Notes: generated by a model from the sequence alone, not told the origin. A stretch of DNA of 64,000 bases from Cordylochernes scorpioides (GCA_030710605.1 CP092870.1:50127061-50191060); one strand, 5' to 3'; numbered from the stretch's first letter, positions 21,540-33,290 are shown. A program made the numbers and translations.

Positions 21540-21800
21540 AAACTATGGAAATAAGGTTTAAGGACAGTATAATTACAAAGAATACAGAATACTCTATCCA
21601 AATGAGCCTGCTCAAATTGAATGCTAAAAACGTCACTAATTGGACATTTCAGCTGAGAACATTGCGCTTTTTCCGCATAACCCGGATTTACGTCGGTCAT
21701 AACAACGGGTGAAGCATAGATAAACTTATTAGATTTATTTACTACTGACCTTTCTGCAATGGAAAAGTATATTGGGAGGGTCCAGCCCATCACTGGTGAA
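21540..21800. repeat. palindromic repeat family C, diverged
   Basis: It contains the CTATGGAAATAAGGTTTAAGG spacer segment and the TCTGCAATGGAAAAG...GGGAGGGTCCAGCCCATCAC arm segment. The arms are incomplete. Confidence 0.55.
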
Positions 21801-21904
21801 CCTAATATATTTTCAAACGTAGTACGATCATTAAGGGACGTTTGTTATATAATATTTGAAAAAAATAAAATTCATGATCACACAATAACTTGATATTTCG
21901 TATA

Positions 21905-22086
21905 TAAGGTTGTCCCAAAAGTTCATGTTTTTCTTAAAACGTTGTTTTTCTTATTAGATAATAATACATAATACAATTACTCTATACATAATACAAAGAC
22001 CTTATACATAACGGAGACTAATATTATGGCGAATAATATTGGTATATCAATTTTTTGCAAGTGCTTACGAACTTTTGGGACAACGT
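21905..22086. mobile_element. mariner-type MITE
   Basis: The ends are inverted repeats (GGTTGTCCCAAAAGTTC and GAACTTTTGGGACAACG) of the kind found on mariner elements, around about 150 bp of AT-rich non-coding DNA. It is too short to carry a transposase. A clean TA duplication was not seen. Confidence 0.7.
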
Positions 22087-22189
22087 TTGTGCTTCAATAA
22101 ATACATTTAAAAAAATTAACCTATCGAATTAGGTACTATTTGACATGTGAAAAGCTATAACTTGTTTATAAAACATACAAGAAAATAGA

Positions 22190-22590
22190 TCTAATCTAAA
22201 TAATTTAATAGTGTGTGACGTGTCGGTAACAATGCTGTTACCGAAACGTCACCCACTAATAAAAATCTCTGGAAAACCACGCTAAACCACCCCTGGTACA
22301 CCCCCATTCCTATCGAATCTTCTTTCCACACCCTTACTAGGGAAGAACAAACGGCGATTTCAAGATTAAGAACAGAACATCTTAGAATGCTCAAATTTAA
22401 TGGAAAAATCAAAACATTCCCGAAATTCCCCAAATGCGATTCCCAACCAGCTAGTCCTGAACATCTATTGAATTGTATCAAATACTCCAAAAAAGACCCC
22501 TGGAAAAACCCCAGGACTATAATAGAAAAGCTGAGACAATGGGATCTAATGGAGATCTTTTAAACGACTTGAGGAATAAGCAATAATAAC
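22190..22590 (+). pseudogene. LINE-3 family (local label) 3' end
   Basis: The reading frame gives NHPWYTPIPIESSFHTL, TREEQTAISRLRTEHLRML, KFPKCDSQPASPEHLLNCI and PRTIIEKLRQWDLMEIF, stop. The C-x-QPASPEH-x3-C pattern is the zinc-knuckle-like motif near the C-terminus of I/Jockey-type LINE ORF2. The 3' tail reads GAGGAATAAGCAATAATAAC. It starts with a hairpin GGTAAC/GTTACC followed by GAAACGTC, reminiscent of a hammerhead 3' half. Other copies: 12010-12370, 25008-25205, 56512-56590. Confidence 0.8.
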
Positions 22591-22599
22591 TATTAATTT

Positions 22600-24045
22600 A
22601 TTAGGATTAGGTCTTATTGTATCTATAATCCAAATTGTGCTTTATCATGTATAACATCCTTTGTGTGACCTTCAAAGCGACGCGTGGATTGACCGGTGGT
22701 CAAGTCCCAAAGAACCTGATAAGGCATATTGGCCATCCGAAGTCATAACGCAGTCGGTAACAAAGTGTCCATGTCCCTTGAGGTGTCTTAGTGGAAGTCC
22801 ATAGATAGGATCATCCCTTGTTGCCACACGATCAAAGATTTATCTCTTGAGGAGGAAATAATTTTATCGGGATATTTTATATGAGTGGATGTTTGTGTTA
22901 GCCACCCATTGTGGCCGCGAAGAACGGATTTCAATACAAGTTGTTCACTCATAATTATTTAAGATATAGTTTCAGCTATATACGTATTAGAAAAATTAAA
23001 ATGGTTTATCATGTATATAAAACAATCAACACACACTATATTTACAAAATTCGCTGTTAAAATCCGAAGAAGCTAACTTCCAGTAAACAGCCTTCCTTTA
23101 CCTGAATAGCTACCGTTCCATAAGAAATGGCTCGGGGCCACAGACAAAGCTAATCGGAAAGCTTTATACCCCCTCTCGGGGAAAACGATGCTTCCCAATT
23201 TATGGGGGCCTAACCTCTTCAGCGCCCTTGGTTTATGGCTGCAGATAGAAGCCCGAGATGGGCTCCCAAAATTGACTCATATTTTAGGACCCTCATTTGG
23301 AGATGTAGAAGGCGAGATCTTATATGCCATATTTAAGTTTTGCCATGACTTCTCTCAATCTCAGGCATTCAAATGCCATCCACTAAATTCCCGTGTTTAT
23401 TTTTCAGGCACAATTTATGGTAGTAATACGGGTGGCAGTTGGGAAAAAAAATCGCAAATAATAAATTTGCTAGATTTGCGATTTCAAAACAAAACGACTA
23501 AAAGCTAAACTATGAGCACCATCTTTGAATTGTAAATATTGAGTCAAATTCCCTTTTATTTATGGGAGGTTTTAAATGAGAGAGCGGGAGATGGCATATA
23601 TGTTTTCTTTCCTCGCCCTTTATTCTGGGCAAATCTTAGAGAGCTTAATTTGTGGGATAAAATAAAGTACATTCAAATAAATTCCCTGAAGATATTTTAT
23701 TACAACAAAACCTAAAATGAGATAGTGATATTTTTTTCAAATTAATATATATATATATATATATGACATAATAAAAATATGATTTTTATTATTCATAAAA
23801 TAATTAAAATTCTATAATCACAGAGTTAAATTTTGAAATGAAAAGGAATCCTTAACAAAAGGAATATAACCTAATTTTATATTTATTGTAAATAGATAAT
23901 AACATTGTTAGTTGTATGTATGCAAAAAAACTGTTTGCTTTAAAAAATAATCAAAATAATAAATATTTTTTGGAACAAAAGTTATCATTCATTTTTACCC
24001 TCCACGACTGCATGAATTGGTAACCTAACTAGAATACGTCTTTTT
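22600..24045. other. no recognisable gene; AT microsatellite
   Basis: A 106-codon frame at 23188-23508 has no recognisable domain. An (AT)n run lies at about 23745-23764. The rest is AT-rich single-copy-looking DNA. Confidence 0.4.
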
Positions 24046-24050
24046 TTATG

Positions 24051-24284
24051 ATTAAAAATAAAGAAGGCATCTCCTGACCACAAGCACATGTGCTTTTTAG
24101 ATGGCAGAGCGCCATCTAGTGGAGTAAAAATAAACTAAACGTTTATTTAGCTTACTCTGGGTTGGCCAAATATCTCGGAGTAAGCTAAATAAACGTTTAG
24201 TTTATTTTTACTCCACTAGATGGCGCTCTGCCATCTAAAAAGCACATGTGCTTGTGGTCAGGAGATGCCTTCTTTATTTTTAAT
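24051..24284. repeat. near-perfect palindrome, family A2
   Basis: The arms (about 24051-24157 and 24178-24284) are inverted copies with essentially no mismatches, around a spacer of about 20 bp containing GGTTGGCCAAATATCT. Each arm has GGCATCTCCTGACCAC, GCACATGTGC and the AGATGGCGCTCTGCCATCT motif. It lacks the hammerhead present in the related copies at 15050-15375 and 54350-54720. Confidence 0.88.
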
Positions 24285-24569
24285 ATCAACACCTGACCCA
24301 CTTATCTTTCATTTTTTCTATTGTTTTTTCATATTTGCTTATATATATTATAGAGAGGTAAATGTTGAGTGTAATTATACAAATATTTATGTCAGGACAA
24401 TTTAATCAGGTATGATATTCATTACTGCACCAAACAGTGTACATCATCAAATGCGGTTTGAGCGAGTTTACACAACTATAATTCCAGCCGTACAATAAAC
24501 TACTGGCTGTGGTGATATACGCTAGCTGACCACCCTCCATTCCTAACCGGCCCTCGAGACGTCACTATA

Positions 24570-24665
24570 TTGTAGCAAAGTATTTATTATTTTATTAACA
24601 GAGCATCATTTTTTATATTTATATTTTGCTAATCTGTAAACTTCCCTTATCTTTTTTTTTATCCT
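24570..24665 (+). repeat. LTR-2 5' part
   Basis: It begins TGTAGCAAAGTATTTATTATT and continues through CTGTAAACTTCCC, then breaks off before the polyadenylation word. Confidence 0.6.
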
Positions 24666-24669
24666 TAAT

Positions 24670-24805
24670 TTAGTCCAACCCCTCCTCTACGTGGGTAGAA
24701 GCAGCACAAGTAAGGGACTGCCCTGTAGTACGGTGTCGTGAGCCGGTAAAGTAATCGTGTACAGGGAACTGTGGCTGACTAACGGGGCAATGGCACTCCT
24801 CCCTT
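24670..24805 (+). repeat. dispersed repeat G
   Basis: Second copy of the 18560-18690 repeat, slightly longer (adds GGGACTGCCC and a GTACAGG segment). Confidence 0.6.
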
Positions 24806-24818
24806 CCTCGATTTCGAT

Positions 24819-24905
24819 TTTTCGTTTAAAAGAAACACATGCGGGATAATTTCAAATGTCGTTTTACAATTATAAGCCGCATTATATTGTATTAATATTA
24901 CTGTT
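24819..24905 (-). repeat. arm of the tRNA-loop palindrome
   Basis: The words ATTTCGATTTTTCGTTTAAA, GAAACACATGCGGGAT and AAGCCGCATTATATTGTA match the right arm of the element at 49780-50175. Confidence 0.65.
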
Positions 24906-25007
24906 TGAGTAGTTATTATCATATATTTCTGTTAAATTACTAAATGACATATAAGCTTAACCTACCAGAAGGCTTGTGATGTAAGTTAATATTGAAAAGT
25001 AACTGAA

Positions 25008-25205
25008 ACGTTGTTGTTGTTGCTTATTCCTCAAGTCATTTAAACGATCTCCATTAGGTTCCATTGTCTCAGCTTTTCTATTATAGTCCTGGGGTTTTCC
25101 TAGAGGTATTTTTTGGGGGATTTGATACAATTCAATAGTTGTTCAGGACTGGCTGTTTGAGAATCGCATTTGGAGTATTTCGGGAATGTTTTGATTTTTC
25201 CATTA
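25008..25205 (-). repeat. LINE-3 family 3' end, truncated
   Basis: A minus-strand copy of the last about 200 bp of LINE-3, with the GTTGTTGTTGCTTATTCCTC tail on the left. It stops near the GGAAAAATC word. Confidence 0.7.
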
Positions 25206-25299
25206 AAACTGAAAGGTTCATTCAGCTATTGGAAATATAAGAATGGGTGTGATGTAATTCAATATTGAAAAAGAGGTAACCCTAGTTCTCGCAATAAAT

Positions 25300-25667
25300 T
25301 AAGCGCCCAATCTCACCCATTTAAGGAAGAAGAAGAAGAACAATGTAATTGAATAAAGGCCCGATATCTCGTTAGATCATATCGTACGGACACAAGCCAG
25401 GCTAATGCCTAATTACAATGGGGTAATTTGACCGGGCTGGCAACAGTCTGGCCCGAGAGGGAACGTGCCTAATCTGTAATTGGAGTGGCTACAACATATC
25501 TGGCCTACGTCACGTCTGGTGGTTTCTCGATGTTCTTCGACATTGGCAACACAAGCGTCCAGCCAGTATTTATTCGGCTGCGTAGAATAACAACTGTATA
25601 ACATACTTTATAAGAGGTTATTGAATCACATTTTACATAAATATTCTTTATGAAAGGCCTCTCATAC
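25300..25667. other. no recognisable gene
   Basis: A short GAAGAAGAAGAA run near 25327; otherwise unique-looking DNA of mixed composition. Confidence 0.35.
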
Positions 25668-26100
25668 TGTCAAATTATTTGACAAACATAGCAGTTTTAA
25701 TCTTCTCAGTTATGCGGGAAGAATGTTGTTTATTTGTTAAGTGAAATGATCTCCCGCGCCTTCTCATTGGACGAATATGGCCATATTTTTACATAAAAGA
25801 GGGTTGAAATGGAATGCGAGGAGTCGGAGAGTGGTGTTCGAGTGGAGACGCTTAAAGCGTTCTCTGTGTGCTTGTCTGCTTACCTCCTCGCATACCTGTG
25901 AAACCCCGGTCCGCTCCTTTTCAACGCTGCAAATAAAAAATAAGTACTGTTTTTATTTTATTTAACAAATCGTGTTTTTTACCCCATTTTTGTTGTTGGT
26001 GTTGTACTCTTGAGTGTACCTTTTTCTGTGTTTGTTACTCTTACCGTAGGCCCTAGTTTTTTGTTTTTTGTGTGATAAACCGTAATAGTAACTTTTGTCA
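25668..26100 (+). mobile_element. solo LTR, family LTR-1, with 4-bp duplication
   Basis: The unit starts TGTCAAATTATTTGAC and ends ACTTTTGTCA (433 bp), flanked on both sides by ATAC (25664-25667 and 26101-26104). AATAAAAAATAAG after position 25930 supplies a polyadenylation-like signal. The same LTR with a different 4-bp duplication is at 62794-63241, and partial copies are near 57 kb. No internal region remains, so it arose by LTR-LTR recombination. Confidence 0.88.
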
Positions 26101-26184
26101 ATACAATTCGCACTATTTTTCCAAACGGAATTCTTATAAAGTTCTATACAAATTTTATAGTCACTCAATTTGTCACATCACACT

Positions 26185-26520
26185 ACCAGAAATACTTACA
26201 CATAGAAGAGGTCTATTAGAAACACCAAATTGTTCCTGCGGAGAAACTGAACAAACTTCACTTTATCTATGACTGTCCGAACTTTACAGAAGTGAGATTG
26301 TTCCCTGATCTAAATGATTTAACTCTCTTACATCAGCCACTATGTCTATATATATTCCAGCACTACTTACATAATAGAGGTCTATCAGAAACACCAAATT
26401 GTTCCTGCGGAGAAACTGAACAAACTTCACCTTATCTATGACTGTCCGAACTTTACAGAAGTGAGATTGTTCCCTGATCTAAATGATTTAACTCTCTTAC
26501 ATCAGCCACTTTGAGTAAAA
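26185..26520 (+). pseudogene. LINE-5 family (local label) 3' end, duplicated in tandem
   Basis: The encoded tail is HRRGLLETPNCSCGETEQTS, then YDCPNFTEVRLFPDLND and LTLLHQPL, with the C-x-C-x7-H/L-x4-C zinc-knuckle-like motif of LINE ORF2 C-termini (here with a stop or shift before the last Cys). The whole segment is repeated about 169 bp later (AGAGGTCTAT at 26207 and 26376). Minus-strand copies lie at 59790-60125 and 63565-64000. Confidence 0.75.
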
Positions 26521-28800
26521 TCAATCATTCCTCCAGGGATAAGTGTCTTTTCAAAAACATTTTTATTATTCTCTAGCTTTCGGGCACGGACGTCCTTCTA
26601 CAGGAGAAAACTTTGTATAATGATACGCCAATAGAACACGTGTTAAATATAATCGGATACTGTTTTACATAATTTTATGAAGTTCTATAGATATATAAAT
26701 ATTTTCATATTAACTATTATACAAATTGAGACGAAATATTTTAAATATACCATATATGGTATATATATCTAATAAGAGGATAAACAAATAAATAAATATA
26801 GGCCACTAGAGAATAACTAAGGAAGCAAGGAATACATATCAGACTAGTTATCATTATTAGGTCTATATAAATTTTATGAACTCTGTCGAATAATCCATGT
26901 AAATTTTTAAATATTTAATTCTAAGTTCTAATATGTTTGTTGGTTTTCTCTGTAATAGGCGCAAATATTAATTTGGAACTTCATATAATTTTGGGAAATT
27001 GATATTTTCCAGAGTTTATGCTGTTAAAGGCTTTGGAAGAAGACCAACTTTATAAAGATAATAATGTATGTAAAGCGCATTTTTGGTCAATTGAGTTTAT
27101 AATAATTCAAAATCGCATGTTAACACACACACAATAATGAAGAAAATAAATTTTCCTCATTGTTCAACTCCAAGTTTCGGATGGCTTGCGCCAACTGTAC
27201 AAATAAATAACAACCAATCGTTGAATTATTCCAGAATTGGCCAAATTTCTTGATTTATCAAGCAAAGCTAACCACGTACGTGTTTCTTACTTTTAGTTGC
27301 ACGATCACACACACGCAAGAAATGCCTTTTTCTTTCTTGATTTATCCACCTGATCCAAGTACAAATGCAACTTTGTACTATTTCTTACATAAAGAAAAAA
27401 TGTCTGTTGTTTTACAAAGCGATTTTGTTTGTGCGTTCTTGAAGTGATCTTACAGTATACCAATATATGGAGCTGAACTTCAGAGGAATTTATGAATAAG
27501 ATTGTATTTGACGCTAGGATTTGGAATAACACAATATTGCTTTCATATTTAACCTGGTTTGATCCTAACGTTTGAGTAATCTCTTAATTCTTTCTAGCTT
27601 ATTACTGCCCCGGTAGTGTACAATAGAAGCTTTGATATGTAATTCGTTTTTTCTATTCAAACTTTTGGTCTATACGCATATTTTCTGATAAAATAATCGG
27701 ATATTTATATTGAAACTGTTACATCGCTAGATAGAGGTGTAGCCAGGATGTTGACAAAATTGCTTCTATTAGGCCACGGACTTAAGAAATAGAGTTTATT
27801 AGAAATAAACATACCATACAATACCCTACTGACTGACTGACTACTAGCAAAATTGTGCCGCTATATATCTACACATTCCTAAAGCAATAATTGAGTATGC
27901 AAAGAGGATATTTATATTTCTACAAATACCCAAGCATGCAAATATACTACAGAAATAATTCCCTTGTAATACTTTGACTTTCGCTTTTAAAATCGTATAA
28001 TGTAAGGGCAACAAATCTTTATTATTTTATGGGAGATTTGCCAACTGTCGACTTGTGTAGAGCACATAACTAAGAAACTAAAATTCAATAATGTCCTCAT
28101 GTGGGTTATCTCTATGTAAAAATTCTTATAAATTTATATATAATATTTTTAAATTATTATCTCCTAAATATATATATAAATATAATATTTATTCCAAAAT
28201 ATATGTCGATTTTAATTTAAATATAAATTGCTCTCAATATTTCTTATAATAAATTATAAAGATGGCGTTCAGCCAACCAAAATATTGGGAAAGCAATCTT
28301 TTCATTCAATCTAATATATAGGTCTTTTTATTGTCTATATATATGTTGTATAAAAAAATGAGATTTGTTGATTTTTGATCATCTTGAGGATTTTGCTATG
28401 TTAATGCAGTCGTGGTTAAAATCTTTAAAATAAAAATAGTTAAAATAATAAATATTAGAAATATCTTTAATTGAGCTTATGGGATATGTAAAAACATAAT
28501 TTGATAAAAATTACTGCCTGGCTTAAGGCGAGTAGAACAAGAAAAACAAAAGATTATTTACATAATGTACAAACGGTTTGAGCCGGCCATCGGGAAACAA
28601 CAACAATGGTTTTTTATAGGGGAAGCATGACTTCTGGCGGTTGATTTAACGGAGTATTTGAATCTATGAAATATAATTTTAAATAAAATAATATTTTAAT
28701 ATAACATACATATATATGTACCAAAGAGGTGGCCCCTCATTCTTTAAATATGCATTAGAACAATGTATTTTGCTTAAATAACTTTTTTGGTAAATTTTGT
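26521..28800. other. no gene; two palindrome remnants
   Basis: A degenerate family A repeat lies at about 27160-27330 (CTAACCACGTACGTGTTTC is left but the hammerhead core is deleted), and a family E half copy (TTCAGCCAACCAAAATATTGG) at about 28265-28290. The remainder is AT-rich with no supported coding. Confidence 0.45.
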
Positions 28801-28804
28801 ATAT

Positions 28805-29240
28805 TTGATAACTCCTCTTGCTGGATGCTATGAAATCGAATTCGCCCATGTACCGATGAGAACCATGGTCCATGGTATACAGGTTGGCCATTGCCTATAC
28901 TGGTGTTGTGGCTCATTCTTCATTACCCCCGTTACGTATGGTACAGGGGTGATAAATATTGTTCTAATTCATATTAAAAGAAAGCGGTACAAGAAAACCA
29001 TCCTCCTATACCTGTCCTTTAAAACGGTCCTGTCACTTTCCCAGCTTAGACACATTTCGGCAAATTCGACCGATTTCATAGCTCCTCTTGTAGGATGTTA
29101 TGAAAATCAAAACCGACCCTGTACTGATGATGGACATTGCACGAAACCCCGAAGTACACAGGTTGGCCTTTGTCTGAATTTGCTAAAACTTATTTTGTGG
29201 CTAATTTTTCATCATCGTCTTTAAGTTTTGTACTGGGGTG
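28805..29240 (+). repeat. direct repeat, unit about 270 bp
   Basis: A segment starting ACTCCTCTTGCTGGATGCTATG at 28810 recurs diverged at about 29080 (GCTCCTCTTGTAGGATGTTATG), with GTACACAGGTTGGCC-type words in both. A 145-codon frame spans both units but matches nothing recognised. Confidence 0.55.
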
Positions 29241-29335
29241 ATGAACTAAATGCATTGTTCAAAATGCCTATTTAAAAAAGGTTGCTCCATATTTGGTACA
29301 TGAATACCATCCTTCCGCAAATTTAGGTTTATATA

Positions 29336-29498
29336 CAGTTAAACCTGTCTATAGCGCCCCCTCTAAATAGCGCCTCCCTCTCTATAGCGCCCGATTTTAA
29401 ATACGTAGTACAATGCGATATTAACATTAAAAGTGACCTGTCTATAGCACCCTATTTTGGTGAGTCCCAAGAGGGGGTGCTATAGACAGGTTTAACTG
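29336..29498. mobile_element. TA-flanked MITE (Tc1/mariner, pogo-like ends)
   Basis: Both ends are CAGTTAAACCTGTCTATAGC (inverted), flanked by TA at 29334-29335 and 29499-29500; length 163 bp, non-coding. Internal CTATAGCGCC words are repeated. A diverged copy is at 54814-54976. Confidence 0.88.
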
Positions 29499-29725
29499 TA
29501 TTGAAAATACTGAAGAGCAAGTAGGAGAAACAGAGTAAGTAATAGAAAATGTATATTTTTATTTCTGAGATGTGTACCTTTCAAATAAATATTTAATAGC
29601 AATATTTAATACCGGAACGAGCATTATATATCGGCTTTTAGGAGACCATATATATATATAAACACTGCTGGAAACATTTGATTAGTTACAATCTGGCTTA
29701 ATATTTTAGTAGGAAATGTATATAC

Positions 29726-29892
29726 TGTGCAAAGTATTTATTATTTTATTAACAGAGTATCATTTTTATGTTTATATTTTTGCTACTCTGTAAACTTCCC
29801 TCATTGCTTATCTTTTGTTTATCACTCATAGTTTGTTTTTGACTTAAATAAATTGCTGTGTCATCCCGAAGTTCCTAATTTTCCACGTGGCA
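29726..29892 (+). mobile_element. solo LTR, family LTR-2
   Basis: It starts TGTGCAAAGTATTTATTATT and ends TTCCACGTGGCA, with TTAAATAAATTG inside. The flanks ATAC and ATAT differ by one base from a perfect duplication. Confidence 0.7.
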
Positions 29893-30380
29893 ATATATTC
29901 AGCAGTTAAGCGCGTGTGCAATTGATCTACACCAATAACGCTATCTAAAGGGGCTAGATATAATAGGAAGACAACAATTGAGGTTTCAAATATTTCATTT
30001 AGTTTCTTTTTGGAGTATCTTCATGTGATAATATTTCGCTTTGTACTACGATGGAAGTCGTAGAGCTTTTCAAATATGAAAATCCTTTCTCATCTAGGAT
30101 ATTTGAAAGATGACGTACAAATTAAGTCCTGTCCTCTGTTGGATCTCTCCAGAGGTAAGATGGTAGTCGACTCTCCTCCATCACTAGAGCAACCAAAATC
30201 TTAGGATCAGTTCCACCATTTCTAGCGATACCCTTCCACACTTTCACTTCTTCCACATTCAGCTCTTAGTATGAATCCGGGGGTAAATTTTGGTCATTTC
30301 AGAAACCGTCGTAAGAAAATATTTTGGATTTGGTATACTATTTTTATTTGGTAATTGCCCAAATTGGTGCTGCATATAGA
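29893..30380. other. no recognisable gene
   Basis: A more balanced stretch at 30050-30300 has minus-strand fragments of coding-like composition, but no frame longer than about 40 codons and no recognised domain. Confidence 0.35.
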
Positions 30381-30510
30381 TGACTAGCCGAATGGCCCGG
30401 GCAACGCCCGGGGTTTACCCGATTAAATGCTTTTATTCAAATACTATTCGTTACAATTATAAATTGGCGCCGTGGATGTCACTCTTGTATAATATATAAA
30501 TGAGTTTTTA
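30381..30510 (-). mobile_element. Helitron-like 3' end
   Basis: On the minus strand the end reads CCCCGGGCGTTGCCCGGG (hairpin), then CATTCGG, then CTAG followed by T, the Helitron 3' signature. The adjoining GGCGCC segment (AATTGGCGCCGTGGATGTC) also occurs twice at 50550-50715. Confidence 0.5.
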
Positions 30511-30527
30511 AAATTGTAAAAAAAAAA

Positions 30528-30597
30528 GCATCGGCCGGGAATCGAACCCGTGCCGCCCGCGTGGCAGGCGAGCATTTTACCACTGAACTACCGATGC
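30528..30597 (-). tRNA. tRNA-Gly (GCC)
   Basis: The minus strand starts GCATCGGTAGTTCAGTGG. The acceptor stem GCATCGG/CCGATGC is perfect, the anticodon arm is CCTGCCACGCGGG with anticodon GCC, and the T loop is TTCGATT. A 3' run of ten or more T on the transcribed strand would terminate RNA polymerase III. Only a few positions differ from the highly conserved animal tRNA-Gly(GCC), including one mismatch at the base of the T stem. It is likely a real or recently dead gene; a SINE tail is not attached. Confidence 0.85.
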
Positions 30598-30989
30598 TTA
30601 TAAGAAAGGGCCATATTTGGGTATTTATTCCATTCACAAAAGCAAACGGTGACAGAATTGATTAAGAATTGTTGATTGATGACTCTGATACTTGTAAATT
30701 TTAATACTACAATCGAGTATTGCATTCATTGCTGTTCATATTGAGGTCGTCTTTGATTTAGTCAGAATTCTCTATACTGCATTTATTGCTATCATTGATT
30801 TATTTCTGAAATATTGCTTGACATGTTTTGTGTAGTTAACGGGTATCCTAAATACGTATATTTGTGGTGTAATATAAATGTTATATTGTTAATATAACTC
30901 TACAGTGCAAGTTTCAGATATCAACAGAGTTATAGAAATTACGTGTAATTACAGTTCGTAGATTATATATAATAATAACACAATATAAT

Positions 30990-31145
30990 GCGGTTTATGA
31001 TTGTAGAACGACGTTTGACAAGTTATACCGCAAATGTTTCATTTGAACGAAAAATCGAAATTTATTTTAAGGAGAAATAACAATTATTTCTATCCTCAGG
31101 GATGAAGTATGAAAGGATGAATTGTGAAGGGTAATGTGATAAACG
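30990..31145 (+). repeat. single arm of the tRNA-loop palindrome
   Basis: It runs from AATGCGGTTTATGATTGTAG to GTGATAAACG, exactly the left arm of the element at 49780-50175, and stops where the tRNA-like loop would begin. Confidence 0.75.
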
Positions 31146-31362
31146 TCGTTCAACATACATAATAATGCAGGCTGTTTTCCAAATTGTCTATAATACTACA
31201 TTCACAAATTATTTTAATAAATACAGTAAAGGCTTTATAGCGAGAGCAATTCATTGTAACACAAACACTCTTGATATGAAATACTCATTAGTTACCTCTC
31301 GTTATCTTATTTAGTAAACCACGTTCTGACGTTTGAAGCCAAACACTTAATATATACACTAT

Positions 31363-31720
31363 GTGACAAGGAAATTACTGAAGAACTCCCCCATTACCTG
31401 CTTAATTGTACAGCCCTTGATGCAGAGAGGAAGGCCCTATATTAACAAATTAAATGTACCAACACTTCACCCTACGTATTGCTTTCAACATTGCAATCAG
31501 CAAACAAATATATGGCAAAAGCTTACTACATTTTTTTTAGATCATCATTATGTAAGGACCAGTCAACAAATGAATGACTTTGAGACGAAGAGTAAAGCCA
31601 GTTCAATTTCTATTTCACTACCTATGTAAATAACACAAGATGATTATTACCGTACCCATTATTACCAATTGGGAGAACCTGTATGGGGCAAGTCCCTAAT
31701 AAAGGTTTTCGTGTGTGTGT
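31363..31720 (+). pseudogene. LINE-6 family (local label) 3' end
   Basis: The start encodes CDKEITEELPHYLLNCTALDA and ERKALY, then a stop; C-x...H-x4-C is the C-terminal motif of non-LTR retrotransposon ORF2. A 3' untranslated stretch follows, ending CCTAATAAAGGTTTTCGTG and a short GT run. It is heavily 5' truncated, and the family differs from the others here. Confidence 0.65.
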
Positions 31721-32814
31721 GTTATCTTATATAGTGATACAATTCCCGGTTCCTTTAATTCGTTATATCGGGATGTCGGTATGAATCCGTTAGTTGTCCT
31801 AACTTGGAGATAATCTACGTCCCAGCCCAACAGAAACACCTAATTCTATCAAATACCTAACAAAGCAATTAAAGGAGAAACCTGAACGGAGAAATGATGT
31901 AGCCAGTTTATTTTTCTCTTCAATTCCTCTAATCCATTCTAAATCTTGAGATTTGACTGTCATTAGGGAAGCAGAGAGTGTTTTATTTTTAATTAAGGAA
32001 GTTTATACTCAGGAGAGGAAATTCTAATGGGAGGTATAATCCACTTAGAGACATGGTTGGGTAATGAGTGGTTGGTAATTGATTTGGGACAAAGGCGGGT
32101 CGTTAGAGGTGGTGGTGGCATTGTGGCAGGTCACGTCGCGGCCTCCACTTTAACTTTCCTTCTAACGAGCAGGGCTTTGTATACTTCAAGATCCATCGGA
32201 TATACCTTCTATAAAGAAATGTCTCCATTTATATATTTGTTGAAGAGATATCCTTTTTAAATCTTTTGGATGCTTCTTTTTTGTGTTATAGCATTTTGTA
32301 TGGCAACCATTTGACTAATATATAAGAAAATGATATATAACTTCTGAAAAGTATATATTCGGGATTTATGGGCCACCCTGTATATATATAGGTAATTGCT
32401 TTATAAAGGGTATATTCTTGATGCCTAACATCCACGACAAAGTGACTCGTGAGCTTTATGCTCGAATGGTACACTGTAAATTTGAGAGGAAATAAATACA
32501 TAAAAATTTTACCATTTAGGCACTATTACTTTTTTCCTCCATGTATCCTACATTTCTGCTTGGAGAATATGTATGATATTAAAATGTCTTTAAAACCTTT
32601 TTGTTGTTGCTTTATAAAGGGTCGATGTTCAACATCTAAGGTTAGGAGCCCCAATTACTTGGAACCCTGATTGTATCTGATACGAATAAATGTAATTTTG
32701 TAGATACATTCTGGAATATACTAGGAGATATATATGAATTAACTTCTTCACAAGAAGTAAAAGATGAAAAAACACCCCTAAAGTTACCCAAAAAAGATAA
32801 ATATAGACTATGGT
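31721..32814. other. no recognisable gene
   Basis: At about 32360-32382 the words GGGATTTATGGGCCACCCTG resemble a mariner-type terminus, but no partner end was found. Otherwise short frames without domains. Confidence 0.4.
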
Positions 32815-33290
32815 ATGAAAATGTCTAACCTAGAGGAAAGTACTATGTGTGTCATCATGACGGACAATGACTTTCCAGAATGGTTGAAAGGTTTTCCTCT
32901 ATGTACTAAGTGTCAACCTGCAACCCCAAAACACATTATTGACTGTATTGACTCATTCATTGATGAGCTCTACTCATCCCCGGCAGACACCATCAACAAG
33001 CTCTACAAACTTGATACCCTAATATGATTGAGTGGAGATAAGAAGAAGAAGACATTATTGACTGTATTGACTCATCCATTGATGAGCTCTACTCATACCC
33101 AGCACAGACACCATCAACAAGCTCTACAAGCTTTAAACCTTAATATGATTGAGTGGAGATAAGAAAGAAGAAGACACTATTGACTGTATTGACTTATCCA
33201 TTGATGAGCTCTACTCATCCCTAGCAGACACCATCAACAAGCTCTACAAGCTTGATACCCTGATATGATTGAGTGGAGATAAGAAAGACA
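32815..33290 (+). pseudogene. LINE-2 family (local label) 3' end with tandem tail
   Basis: The frame gives DNDFPEWLKGFPLCTKCQ and PATPKHIIDCIDSFIDELY, then SSPADTINKLYKLDTLI and a stop: C-x2-C...H-x4-C, the LINE ORF2 C-terminal motif. The last about 120 bp (HIIDCIDSSIDELY... plus GATTGAGTGGAGATAAGAA) is repeated three times, starting at 32934, 33053 and 33175, and ends in an AAGAAG-type tail. Confidence 0.8.

Noticed and set aside
23188-23508. 106-codon frame starting MLPNLWGPNLF
   Set aside because: No recognisable family, no neighbouring exons with matching phase and low complexity of evidence; treated as non-coding.
26521-28780. CRISPR-like array or protein-coding operon in this window
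   Set aside because: No regularly spaced identical repeats with unique spacers and no prokaryotic gene organisation; all tandem arrays here have units of 60-270 bp without spacers.
28787-29224. 145-codon frame as a membrane or secreted protein
   Set aside because: The frame spans two diverged direct-repeat units and shows no conserved domain; more likely repeat DNA.
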